Shown here in pieces: positions 1 through 8,705 of a DNA stretch of 64,000 bases. The notes below the pieces were generated by a model. The model did no database searches. It was not told the DNA's origin and saw nothing but the letters and a program-made list of their open reading frames with translations. Each line of letters begins with the position of its first letter. Position 1 is the first letter of the stretch. Made by a program: the position numbers and the translations under genes. The stretch spans positions 106,897-170,896 of the forward strand of contig RPFO01002013.1 of the NCBI GenBank assembly GCA_009746045.1, in the 5' to 3' direction. The stretch comes from Mesostigma viride. Taxonomy: Eukaryota > Streptophyta > Mesostigmatophyceae > Mesostigmatales > Mesostigmataceae.

Positions 1-1555
1 ACTACCGGGGTGTCTGCCTCCAGAGCGCCGCGCTGAAGGTCTTCATGCGCATGATGCTGCACAGGCTCCGCGCCGCGCTGGACCCACACCTGGGTGAGTC
101 TCAGATGGGTTTCCGTAGTGGTCGTAACACTGTCATGGCTGTGTTTGTCGCGCGCCGGTTGATGGAGGAGGTGCGTCGCCTTCCCCCTGACAGTTTGCCG
201 CTGGTCCTCATTTTTGTTGACTATATCAAGGCCTTTGACACGGTCCTCTGGGAGGCTCTTTGGGCCATCCTAGCTCTGGACCGCGTGCCACCAGCGTTTA
301 TTGCTGCCATTCGCCGACTGTATGAGGGCTCACAGGCAGTAGTGCGGACTGCGGAAGGCACCACCCCACCATTCCCCCTTCACCACGGGGTGTGGCAAGG
401 TTGTGTCCTGTCTCCATACCTGTTCATTATTGTCGTGGACCACGTCATGCGCCAGGCACGTGCGCGCTTTACTGCTCTTAAGGGGTTCGAGCCAGGCTTG
501 GACATCCTTAACGAGCGTGGGCACGGCGGGGTTAGCACGGGTTACCGCCTGGCTGACCTGATTTACGCGGACGACACCACCCTCATCGCGCGCCCCGAGC
601 ACATTCAGACCTGGCTGGACTGTCTGGGCCTGGAGGCGAGGGCGGTGGGGTTGGAGATTAGTGTCAAAACTGAGGCGATGGTGATTGGGGCCTCCAGTCG
701 CCCACCGCTGCCGCGCCTGCTAGACGGGACGGAGGTCCCACTCCGCGACCGCTTCAAGCTGTTGGGGAGTTGGCTTCCGGACACTGCCGACGATGTGGAC
801 ACCCGCATCGGCCTTTCCTGGGCCAAGCTCCGTTCGCTCAACACCTACTGGCGCTCCAAGGGCCTGGACGAGCACCGCAAGCGCATGCTCTTCAAGGTCC
901 TCGTCCTCACGGTGCTCACGTATGGCGCCGAGGCATGGACACTCACGGCAACACTGGCAGCCAAGCTAGACGGCACGGTAACCCGGATGCTCCGACAGGT
1001 CCTGAATGTCGGGTTTTCTCAGCGTAGGTCCTTAGAGTCTTTGTATCACGGTATGCCGCGTATTTCGGACGAGATTAGACAGCGTAGGATAGCATTTGTA
1101 GGACATCTTGCTCGCACCAGCCAGGTCGACACCGCCCTTGGTCTGGCCGGTCCCCAGCGGCTCGGCCAACCGGGGCGGCACATTTTGACCTGGCCTGGCC
1201 CCAAGAACATTCCTAAAAAGGTAGGGAAACATGCCATGACCTATACCCAGATGTTGCTGGACGACCTAGTGGTCCCAGCCCAGTTTGAGTACCGCATCCA
1301 CTCTCTCTCCCGTCTTTGGACTGCCATGCAGGACAAGGAGCGGTGGAAGAAGATTGTCAAGGCACACACGCCCGACCCTGTGGGCAAGCCACCTCCCCCC
1401 AAGCGGAGGAGGCGTTTTGATGAGTAGTGTAGTTAGGCTTTTCTAGATAGAGTTAGGATAGTTCGATCACGCGGCTTCCTCCACCCCATCCATCATGAAA
1501 TATGTGCTACATGACCTCCCCACGGAGGCATGTTATAATTTAATTTAATTTTTTA
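1..1555 (+). mobile_element. LINE-type non-LTR retrotransposon, copy 1 (5' part outside the window)
   Basis: A LINE reverse-transcriptase reading frame is followed by a short 3' UTR and a TTTAATTTAATT-type tail near 1535-1555. The same 3' UTR and tail occur in reverse at 36391-36540 behind a second copy. This fixes the 3' end of the family and the orientation of both copies. The element is open at the left window edge, so its 5' end and target duplication cannot be seen. Confidence 0.85.
3..1427 (+). CDS. LINE reverse transcriptase, C-terminal portion (partial)
   Basis: The protein copies LINE RNA at the nicked target site. The frame is open from base 3, before the first ATG at 45, so the start lies outside the window. 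Visible RT motifs are the YRGV opening, DYIKAFD (first catalytic Asp), the QGCVLSPYLF box, and YADD (catalytic pair) near 565-580. Downstream come the YGAEAWTL block and a C-terminal RRIAFVGHLAR segment common in LINE proteins. The protein ends in a basic KPPPPKRRRRFDE tail at TAG 1425-1427. No endonuclease is visible because the 5' half is missing. The frame has no internal stop, so this copy is younger or better preserved than the one at 36.5-37.8 kb. Confidence 0.88.
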   Translation, partial: YRGVCLQSAALKVFMRMMLHRLRAALDPHLGESQMGFRSGRNTVMAVFVARRLMEEVRRLPPDSLPLVLIFVDYIKAFDTVLWEALWAILALDRVPPAFIAAIRRLYEGSQAVVRTAEGTTPPFPLHHGVWQGCVLSPYLFIIVVDHVMRQARARFTALKGFEPGLDILNERGHGGVSTGYRLADLIYADDTTLIARPEHIQTWLDCLGLEARAVGLEISVKTEAMVIGASSRPPLPRLLDGTEVPLRDRFKLLGSWLPDTADDVDTRIGLSWAKLRSLNTYWRSKGLDEHRKRMLFKVLVLTVLTYGAEAWTLTATLAAKLDGTVTRMLRQVLNVGFSQRRSLESLYHGMPRISDEIRQRRIAFVGHLARTSQVDTALGLAGPQRLGQPGRHILTWPGPKNIPKKVGKHAMTYTQMLLDDLVVPAQFEYRIHSLSRLWTAMQDKERWKKIVKAHTPDPVGKPPPPKRRRRFDE

Positions 1556-2217
1556 ATGGGCGCCTGATGACGGGGTTGGCACTCCCCTAGTACATAATGT
1601 TCTGGCTCGTATTATTTTGTGTGGTGTGTGCAGATGATCTGTGCAATGTTGAAGCTGAGTATGCGGATGTGTGGTGGTGGCAGATCCATGTTGGATATTG
1701 TCAATGCGTATGCATATATGATTTCTGGCCTGCGCTGGTTGTCTCCTTGATACATTTAGTGATGTGTAGTTGACGAGTGATACCGTTATAGCCAAGTGAT
1801 GTTGATTTTGGTTATCTTGGTTGTCTCATTGATTCTCGCTTATTGTCTTTGTTTGGTATGCATGGTTGTGACCAACAGTGTTTATTTGTGGGTCTTGGTT
1901 TTGCTTGAGGAGTTAATGGTGTGTCATGTGACAGTTACATAGTGTTATGTCTAAGAGGTGATGACGAGTAGTTGTTGTGAAATGGCATCAGTTGTGGGTG
2001 CGGACAGGCTAAGTGTGGTTCTGATTGAAAATCACATGGGGATGTGACTGCTCGGGAAAAATGGGCTGGTGTTGTCTTTTATGGCTCGCAGTCACATTGG
2101 TGGGTAACCTATAACAACCTGTGTTGATTGGTGCATTAACAAACTGGTGGTAATTCATACAAGTTTGTGTTCACCCATCTTGTCTGTGTTGATGAGTGTT
2201 GGTATTTGATGAGCTGA
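1556..2217. repeat. Old LTR-like flank, blocks shared with 33901-34131
   Basis: There is no credible gene here. Two blocks recur in the same order at the far side of the nest: 1556-1608 resembles 33901-33953 (AATGGGCGCC ... CTCCCCTAGTACATA), and 2043-2097 resembles 34075-34131 (a GACTGCTCG...CTCGCAGTCACAT hairpin). This fits diverged LTRs or terminal regions of the old element D, but the ends could not be fixed. Element A inserted at 2217, duplicating GCTGA (2213-2217). Confidence 0.4.
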
Positions 2218-2409
2218 AGTTAGATGAGATGCTTAGGCTGACACACGGATTTCCGGCCTGCGCGCCGCGTATTGCCTACCGCGGCTGAGCGGGACACCTC
2301 AGTACAGTTCGGCAGGGTGTACGGTACTGAGGTGTCATGTGGACCGATGTGCGGTTAGTGCCAGACTGTGCCTAGACTCCAACTCGACCCCACTAGGAAC
2401 TCGGGGGTG

Positions 2410-2700
2410 ATATAAGTGGTAAAAAGTGGTAAAATCTATATCACCCGGTGGTAAAAAGTGGTAAAAAGTGATAAAAAGTGATAAAAAGTGATAAAAAGTG
2501 GTAAAAAAGGGGTAAAACAGGTGGTAAAAGGTGGTAAAACAGGGGGTGGTAAAAGCCTTTACCACCTCCATTTTACCACCTGACCGCCATCGTGGTAAAA
2601 AAATACCACCAGGTGGTAAAAACGAGGGTGAAAACAGGTGGTAAAAAATTACCACCATGGAGGTGAAAAAATCGGTGGTAAAAATGGTAAAAAATATGGA
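2410..2700. repeat. Left subterminal repeat array of the CACTA-like element
   Basis: Dense units of GTGGTAAAAA and GTGATAAAAA occur here, partly in both orientations (GGTGGTAAAA ... TTTTACCACC). CACTA elements use subterminal arrays as transposase binding sites; that role here is inferred. Confidence 0.8.
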
Positions 2701-2722
2701 GGGAAAAAACGCAGATAGATCT

Positions 2723-2736
2723 CACTAGGAACTCGG
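2723..2736 (+). repeat. Extra internal copy of a CACTA-type terminus
   Basis: CACTAGGAACTCGG recurs inside the element and is followed by a different subterminal unit (GGTGAGAAAA, 2748-2830). This looks like one end of a second, related CACTA family. I found no partner end. Confidence 0.55.
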
Positions 2737-2839
2737 CTTTGAGAATGGGTGAGAAAACACGTTTCTCGCCCGGGTGAGATGACCCAAAAAAGGTGAGAAA
2801 AGGAGAAAACGTGAGAAAAATCTCAAAAAACAGGACGTG

Positions 2840-5350
2840 AATCAACAGCACTGGTCAAATCAGGGCAATCAAAATCGCTTCATTAAAATGATTAAATAAT
2901 AAATGTTTATAGCCGTCAAGAACCTATCGATTCATACTAGCCATTCAGAGGCTGTTCTGAAATTGTAACCATTGATCATTTAATGAATCATCTATACAAC
3001 ACTGTTATGGCTTTATGACACATCCGTCATTGCCTTTCATCTTATACGATGGCAGCTAGTGGTTAACGAAGCTGGTCGCTTGCTAGGGCATCATGCTGAC
3101 CGCTCCCATTTCATTCCCGTGGTGCCTGCAAGAATCCAAGCAAGCCGCGACACAATATGCAAGAGAACAAAAAGATATCAGATCCTTGACATAGACATCA
3201 CAATTCTACAAGGAAGAGCTCGCCAGCACCTAACGGTCCATGCAGCAAATGTGTAGAATACGATTTAAGACCCAACACTCACTCTTATGGCAAAGCAGCC
3301 CATACACATGAATCACACCATGCGCCAGATGTCACACGAGCAAGCCACAACGTTGTCGTCGGATCAGAAAGCAACAAACGTGAAAACGCTAGCGGCCCAA
3401 ATCTGAGATTCCGCGGAACAGAGAAAATAAGAAAGCTCAGAAGCTACCAGCAAGGGATCGAACATAGGACCTTTGGCATGATGTCGCGGCTGTGTGAGTC
3501 TCCTGATCCGAAGGCATCTCACTTAAGTAACGTTTCGAAACAGCCAAACTGCGAAAAACCTCTTACCGGAGAGTTTTGCCAATATCAAGGAGACAACCAG
3601 CGCAGGTCAGAAATCGGGAGAATCCGGACCATGGTAGCTCGAGCCTGCCGTTATCTTGTCCGCGCTGTCGAGCCGTGCAGGATTATGAATATGAATGGAG
3701 ATGGAAATGTGTAGCCTTACATGCGAAATAATGGCCGGCTGACGTGAAGAGCGACTAGATGACCTAGACGGTGGGGCCGGAAACAGCTTGCTTGTTTGTG
3801 TTTCATCGTGGGCAACGAGTCCAACGACTACTTTCTCTGGGTTGCAAACTGCGGCAAATTGAACGCAAACCTCATCATGAAATCTTGACCGTCGAAATGT
3901 AACGATCCGACGACTTATGCAGTATGCCGCGTAATTTTTTGCGGGAGAGCCGTTGGGCCGGTTCCCGACGCGGGCGACCAGTGGTTTGCATTAAGTTAAC
4001 TTACCTGAAGTTTTCCAACAGAAGTTACCCAAGCCGCACGATGGCACTCATCGACGGCCTCAGTCTTTTGACGCGTCGGCCCGGATTTTGGGGGCACCCA
4101 ATTTGACCCCAACGGTACCTACCGACAAAGGGCATACATTACCTTTCACGCGCACCACGACACCTTCGAGTTCTGCTATGGCGGTGGTGCCGTGGGGCCC
4201 GCATCAGACTGCGGGCCCTTATCTTCTATGGCGGTGCTGCCGTTGGGCCCGAATCAGACTGCCGGCCCTTATCTTCTATGGCGGTGCTGCCGTTGGGCCC
4301 GAATCAGACTGCAGGCCCTTTATGCAGGCGGGCCCTTAATGCATGTCACTTATTTATTCTTCTGCATACAAATATGAAGCAATGAAGTCGTGTCCTCCGG
4401 ATTTTTGCATTTGCACCGTGTGCAGTTCTTGGACGTTTGGAAACATGCATGGCATATGGCTAATGTAATGACTGACTAGCTAGACCGTTTCAGTGGTTTT
4501 TCATTTGCGGTTATTTCCTCGTAAATGGTGGGAAAGCGATCGCTGCAATGGTTCTCACCACTAGACACTCCCGGCCAGCGAAGCCCGATTAACGTCCTCA
4601 TCAAGCAACCTGTTTCCGGCCCCACTGTATAGGTCATCTTACAGTCGCTCTTTGCGTAAGCCAGCCATAATTTCAATGAACAAGGCTACACATTTGCATA
4701 GTCTTTTCTTGGTTATCGGTGTGCCTTTGTTTGAATGCAGGGGGGGTCGCTGTGCCGACACAACGCGTTCAACGTGCTGGGCATCAAATGAGGGCTCTGG
4801 GCGACCACCAGTGCCCGACTAGTGTCACCACTGCCTTCCGGACCTGAGGGCGAGGCTGCAGCCGGAGCTGCAGACGTATTTTCAGGGCTTAGCGCAGCCG
4901 CCAGGCTGCCTGTGTCGAGGAGCGTTTGCTCATCACATATTGCGCAATAGCTTCGGAAAATTATATCAGCGTGTGCGTCTTAGAAAGACGAAGCGATTGT
5001 GATGTTCACAGCCGATTTCGGTGCCCAAACGAGAAAGTTATGATCTCCGCTGTCAGCCATGGCTACCTCGTGGCTCGCGGCTTTGATGGTACATTGGCTA
5101 TATTGTATGATAACCCTATAATGCACCTTAGTGGTGCTGAGTTTTTTTTCACATTAATGACTTAATGAAATAAAGCTCATGATTTTTCTCGTGGTATACT
5201 GTTGGGGCAGGCGCAGGCGCAAGAAGTCTCCTACGGTTGACAAACACCATATGTAGCAGGTTCACCTGACAACCATGCCAATATTTTGATGATTGAATGA
5301 ATAAAGATGCTTTTCTTGTCGTTTTACGCCTGACATTTTTGTCGGTTTAG
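2840..5350. other. Interior of the CACTA-like element, no recognisable gene
   Basis: Only short open frames occur on either strand and none resembles a transposase. Apart from the 50-bp tandem repeat at 4176-4320, I see no structure. Confidence 0.6.
4176..4320. repeat. 50-bp tandem repeat, about three units
   Basis: Units start CTATGGCGGTG at 4176, 4226 and 4276 and run through GGGCCCGAATCAGACTGC. Units 2 and 3 are almost identical, and unit 1 differs at a few positions. Confidence 0.9.
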
Positions 5351-5354
5351 CACT

Positions 5355-5623
5355 TGTGTTTTTACCACTTGTGTGCATGCTCATGTGGTATTTTTTACCA
5401 CTTTTTATCACTTCTTCGGTTTTACCACTTTTTATCACTTTTTACCACTTGCACAAGCCTTTTACCACCAAAAAGTGGTAAAATATACCCACTTTTTTAC
5501 CACTTTTTATCACTTTTTATCACTTTTTATCACTTTTTATCACTTTTTACCACCCTTAGACCTCTTTTACCACCTCGAGGTGGTAAAAAGGTGGTAAAAA
5601 GTGATAAAAAGTGGTAAATTTAC
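5355..5623. repeat. Right subterminal repeat array of the CACTA-like element
   Basis: This is the mirror of the left array: many TTTTTATCAC and TTTTTACCAC units, i.e. the left units in inverse orientation, with some inverted pairs near 5575-5615. Confidence 0.8.
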
Positions 5624-5929
5624 CACCCCCGAGTTCCTAGTGCCGCCAGACCCGGGTTATCCGGTTCTGGACGGGCCGAGTGTAGTTGATGCTAGTGACG
5701 TGGTCGCATGGCATTGCAGTGTACAGTTGTCCACTGGTGAGGTGCTGCAGGTAGCACCGCCATAGGCATATAGGCGTAGCATTGGGGAGTGCCGCAGCAC
5801 CCGAGTTTGCCCAGACGTTCCATTCTGAGCCCTCAGCTTCCATTGCTCTCTCATTGTATTAGTACTAATACAATCATCATTCGCTCTCAGCTTCAGCAGT
5901 TGTTCGTCGTCCCTAGTCTCCATCCAACT

Positions 5930-5945
5930 TGGACTGAAAAGTTCG
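5930..5945 (+). promoter_or_regulatory. Possible primer binding site of element A
   Basis: TGGACTGAAAAGTTCG directly abuts the 5' LTR end. Primer sites normally begin TGG, complementary to tRNA 3' CCA. It does not match the initiator-Met site usual for copia. The tRNA is unidentified. Confidence 0.35.
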
Positions 5946-5970
5946 TTATTTTTTTCGACAAGCAAAAAAA

Positions 5971-7520
5971 TATGGCTTCCAACAACGGCAACAACGGCAA
6001 CAACAACAAGGGGAAGGCGCCTGCAAGGCGCACCTCACCCCGACTGTCGCCGGAGGGCACGCCCTCCACCAACGATGCGAGGGTGACGCCCAACGTCACC
6101 TTCCGCACGGTGGTCGCCGACCACCCCAGGCGTCGGACCCCGCAGGTGGGGCCCGGCGCCCGGGGGATGGCGAGCGGTCGCCGTTTGCCACTGGCGGTTC
6201 GTCCGCCATGGCACCTGGGGGGCAGGTCCCCCGGGCACGTAATTCCCCCGTCGCAGGTGACGGGGGTCGTGAGCGGAGTGATTCCTCGGAGGAGGATGGG
6301 GAGGTGCAGCCTGCGAGGTCACGGCCTTCGCTCGAGATTTCGACACAGACGCCTGCGACGTCTGGTAATCTTTCCGTGGGCCGACAGATGGCCATCATGG
6401 ACATTGACCGGTATGGGGAACATGTTCCGCCCCCGGTCGCGTTCGGGCGCCCACCCCATTTTCTCCCCATTGGGGAGGACGACATCCCAGCGTTCATTTC
6501 GGTGAACGGCTGGATCATACATCAACGTTTTCAGCTGCTTCCAGATGAGCCGATCCATGCGATAGAGGTTCATCGGGTGCAAACGCAGATCGAGGGGCGT
6601 TTGAGGATGCAGTTCCCCTGGTTCAGGTGGCAGTTTGGCTGTGGTGTTTCGCCAATCGGCCGAGGCGCAACCCCGGCACTGTTGATCAGTGGGCGTCCAG
6701 GCAGCGTCAGAGAGAGGCGCTGCGCGTGGTCGCCAGACAGGAGATCACGCTGACTCCGTTGGGGCCGTGGCCCCAAGTCACGCCAGTTGGCTGGGGCCCG
6801 GAGAGGCGTGAGGCGGCTGCGATGCCGCCTGCGACGGAGCGCGGGGCGGCAGACGCCCCCAACACGCCCATGGGTGGTGAAGCCACCCAGGACCCTCTGG
6901 CAGGTCAGAGGGTCCAACCTCAGCCGCAGGCTCCCCCGCCCAGCGTGGGGGGCCAGGTGGCTGAGGAGGCCACCGGGGTCGCAGGGACCCCGGCGGCGAC
7001 ACAAGCGCCCGGGGTCGCAGGGACCCCGGCAGCGACGCCGGCGCCTCCGGCGCTGGCGGGGGATGCAGCCCCCATGGAGGGTGTCACGGGCACCTCCAGC
7101 GGCTCTGGGGGGCAGGCCCCCTCTAGCCGCAACAAGGACAAGGCCCTGGCAGGGCCGGAGGGGCCTCAGGGTCCCACCAGCTGGGCAGCAGCCAGCACTG
7201 CTGGAGGCGACCTGGAAGGTCGGACTTCATCACCCTGGTGATGAGGCCGTGTGGCGTGCCATACAGACAGCCACAGCCTCCTTCCGTGGGCTGGCCGACA
7301 GGAGCCAGCAGATGCACGTCGCGGAGGCGGGCAGCCTGGTGTGTGCGATTATCACGCACATCCTGGGCTGCCCAACCTCCAAGAGGGCACACGCAGGGTG
7401 TGCGACGACCTGCTGCCTGCCCTGCAGGCTCTCCTCTCAGGGAGGAGGGTGCAGGGCAGCAGGGTTCGCCTGGTGCGACTCCTGGAGCTCCTGCACAATG
7501 CCATCCTGAGGGGCGGGTAG
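5971..7520 (+). pseudogene. Gag N-terminal region of element A, broken by frame changes
   Basis: An ATG at 5971 opens MASNNGNNG, 41 bp after the LTR. Protein-like sequence then moves between frames: roughly 5971-6165, 6170-6620 (including DIPAFISVNGWIIHQRFQ), 6630-7200 (Pro/Ala-rich, with GVAGTPAAT repeats), 7200-7390, and 7390-7520 (LLPALQALLSGRRV, a helix-like end). The low-complexity Pro/Ala/Gly composition resembles the start of B's gag. At least four frame changes make it unlikely that this copy yields an intact capsid. Sequencing error cannot be excluded for single-base shifts in the G/C runs. Confidence 0.6.
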
Positions 7521-7571
7521 GTGGTTGCCTACCTGGCTGCATCATGATTTACTAACCCTACTGACGATGAA

Positions 7572-8024
7572 GTGTCCCTCTCTCCCACCTTCCATGATTG
7601 GGAGGAGGCCCGCAGCAGGAGGCGGGAAGTGACACACACTCACACCCCCACCCAGCCCACCCCTATGTTGTCTAACCCTCCTACACAGCCCATGTTTGCC
7701 CCTCCTGCTCAGCTCACTCAAGTAGCACTTCCCTCTCAGCATGTCTCTCCTGTGAATGCTGCAGCAGCAACACCATCTTCTCCCTCTCCCCCTGCATCCC
7801 CCTCTAGGTTGCCCACTTACAATGAAAACCGTCCTGTGGATAGGATTAATGTCAGGGGGCTGCCTGAGGGGTATACTAGGGAGCAGGGGAATCATGCACT
7901 TCTCTCTCTTCAGCTGGCTAGGGAGGAACTGAATGTCAAGAATTGGTTTGGATCTCTCATGCAGGGGGATTTTTACCATCAGTCCTCTCTCAGATTCAGA
8001 ATCTCATCTTGTCTTCCAGCGTAG
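7572..8024 (+). pseudogene. Gag central region of element A (capsid-like), separated from pol by a frame change
   Basis: The frame contains VSLSPTFHDWEEARSRRR, then GLPEGYTREQGNHALLSLQLAREELNVKNWFG. The same block is present in element C (44320-44760), and a related GLPEGHT block is in B near 20220. It ends at a stop near 8022, while the homologous continuation (RYPKWQDTQ) lies in the next frame from about 8017. The shift separates gag from the rest of the polyprotein. A programmed shift is conceivable, but B and C do not share its position or direction. Confidence 0.65.
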
Positions 8025-8631
8025 GTATCCCAAGTGGCAGGACACGCAGGCTAGGGCAGTTTGGGAGGCTTTCATGAAGGAGCTAACTGACCTCCTCTCC
8101 ACCCCCTCATCTGTGGACATATATGGGGCATTCAGGTGGGTAGAGGAATACAGGGTCACATCAGTGGACTATGTGGCTGAGACAAAGAAATATGAGCTAG
8201 CCATCAAAGCACGTCCTGATGTCCAGCAGCTAGATCACAAGTTCTTGCTGCGTTCCTTCCTTGAGAAACTCAAACTTGACAAAAACACCTACGCTATGCT
8301 TGCAACAGGAATGGCAAAGTACTGGGAGGACATGAAGGAGGCATTGGATTATATCAAGCTGGCCTTGGCTCCCCTTAGCCAGGGGGCCATGGGCACCTCT
8401 GTAAAGAGGGTCAGGGGGGAAGAGAGGGAGGAGGAGGATAGGGAGAGGGAAGACAGGAGCAAGAGACCTGTCACTATGGCAGAAGTCAAGTCCCTGCTGG
8501 GACAAATGTTTAAGGGCAAGGGCAAGGGCAAGGGCAAGGGCAAGGGCAAGGGCAGGGGCTGGGGCAAGGGCAAGGGTAAGGGGCAGTCTCCCTCCAAGGG
8601 GGGCAGCTCCAGCAACAACAACAACAACAGC

Positions 8632-8705
<74 letters not shown>

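Larger units (their letters stand above)
2391..5642. mobile_element. CACTA-like DNA transposon, non-autonomous
   Basis: A perfect 19-bp terminal inverted repeat, CACTAGGAACTCGGGGGTG, lies at 2391-2409 and in inverse form at 5624-5642. The 3' LTR of element A supplies the empty site (...CGACCC/GCCAG...), showing a 2-bp CC duplication at the filled site. Termini beginning CACTA plus dense subterminal arrays are the hallmarks of the CACTA/EnSpm (CMC) group. No frame longer than about 110 codons exists inside, so it would depend on a transposase from elsewhere. Confidence 0.85.
2218..5929 (+). repeat. 5' LTR of element A, interrupted by a 3.25-kb insertion
   Basis: Bases 2218-2390 and 5643-5929 match the uninterrupted 3' LTR at 13519-13976 almost base for base. 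The only large difference is the CACTA-like element between them. Near the 3' end of the LTR is a perfect 22-bp palindrome (5853-5874; half-site ATTGTATTAGT), repeated at 13900-13921. Confidence 0.92.

Noticed and set aside
2335-2851. Phe/Tyr/His-rich frames in the CACTA arrays (also 5354-5617)
   Set aside because: They are translations of the GTGGTAAAAA repeats; repetitive DNA, not a gene.
7933-8024. Programmed frameshift between gag and pol of element A
   Set aside because: The shift direction differs from B, gag A has several other shifts, and C breaks at different places; decay is simpler.
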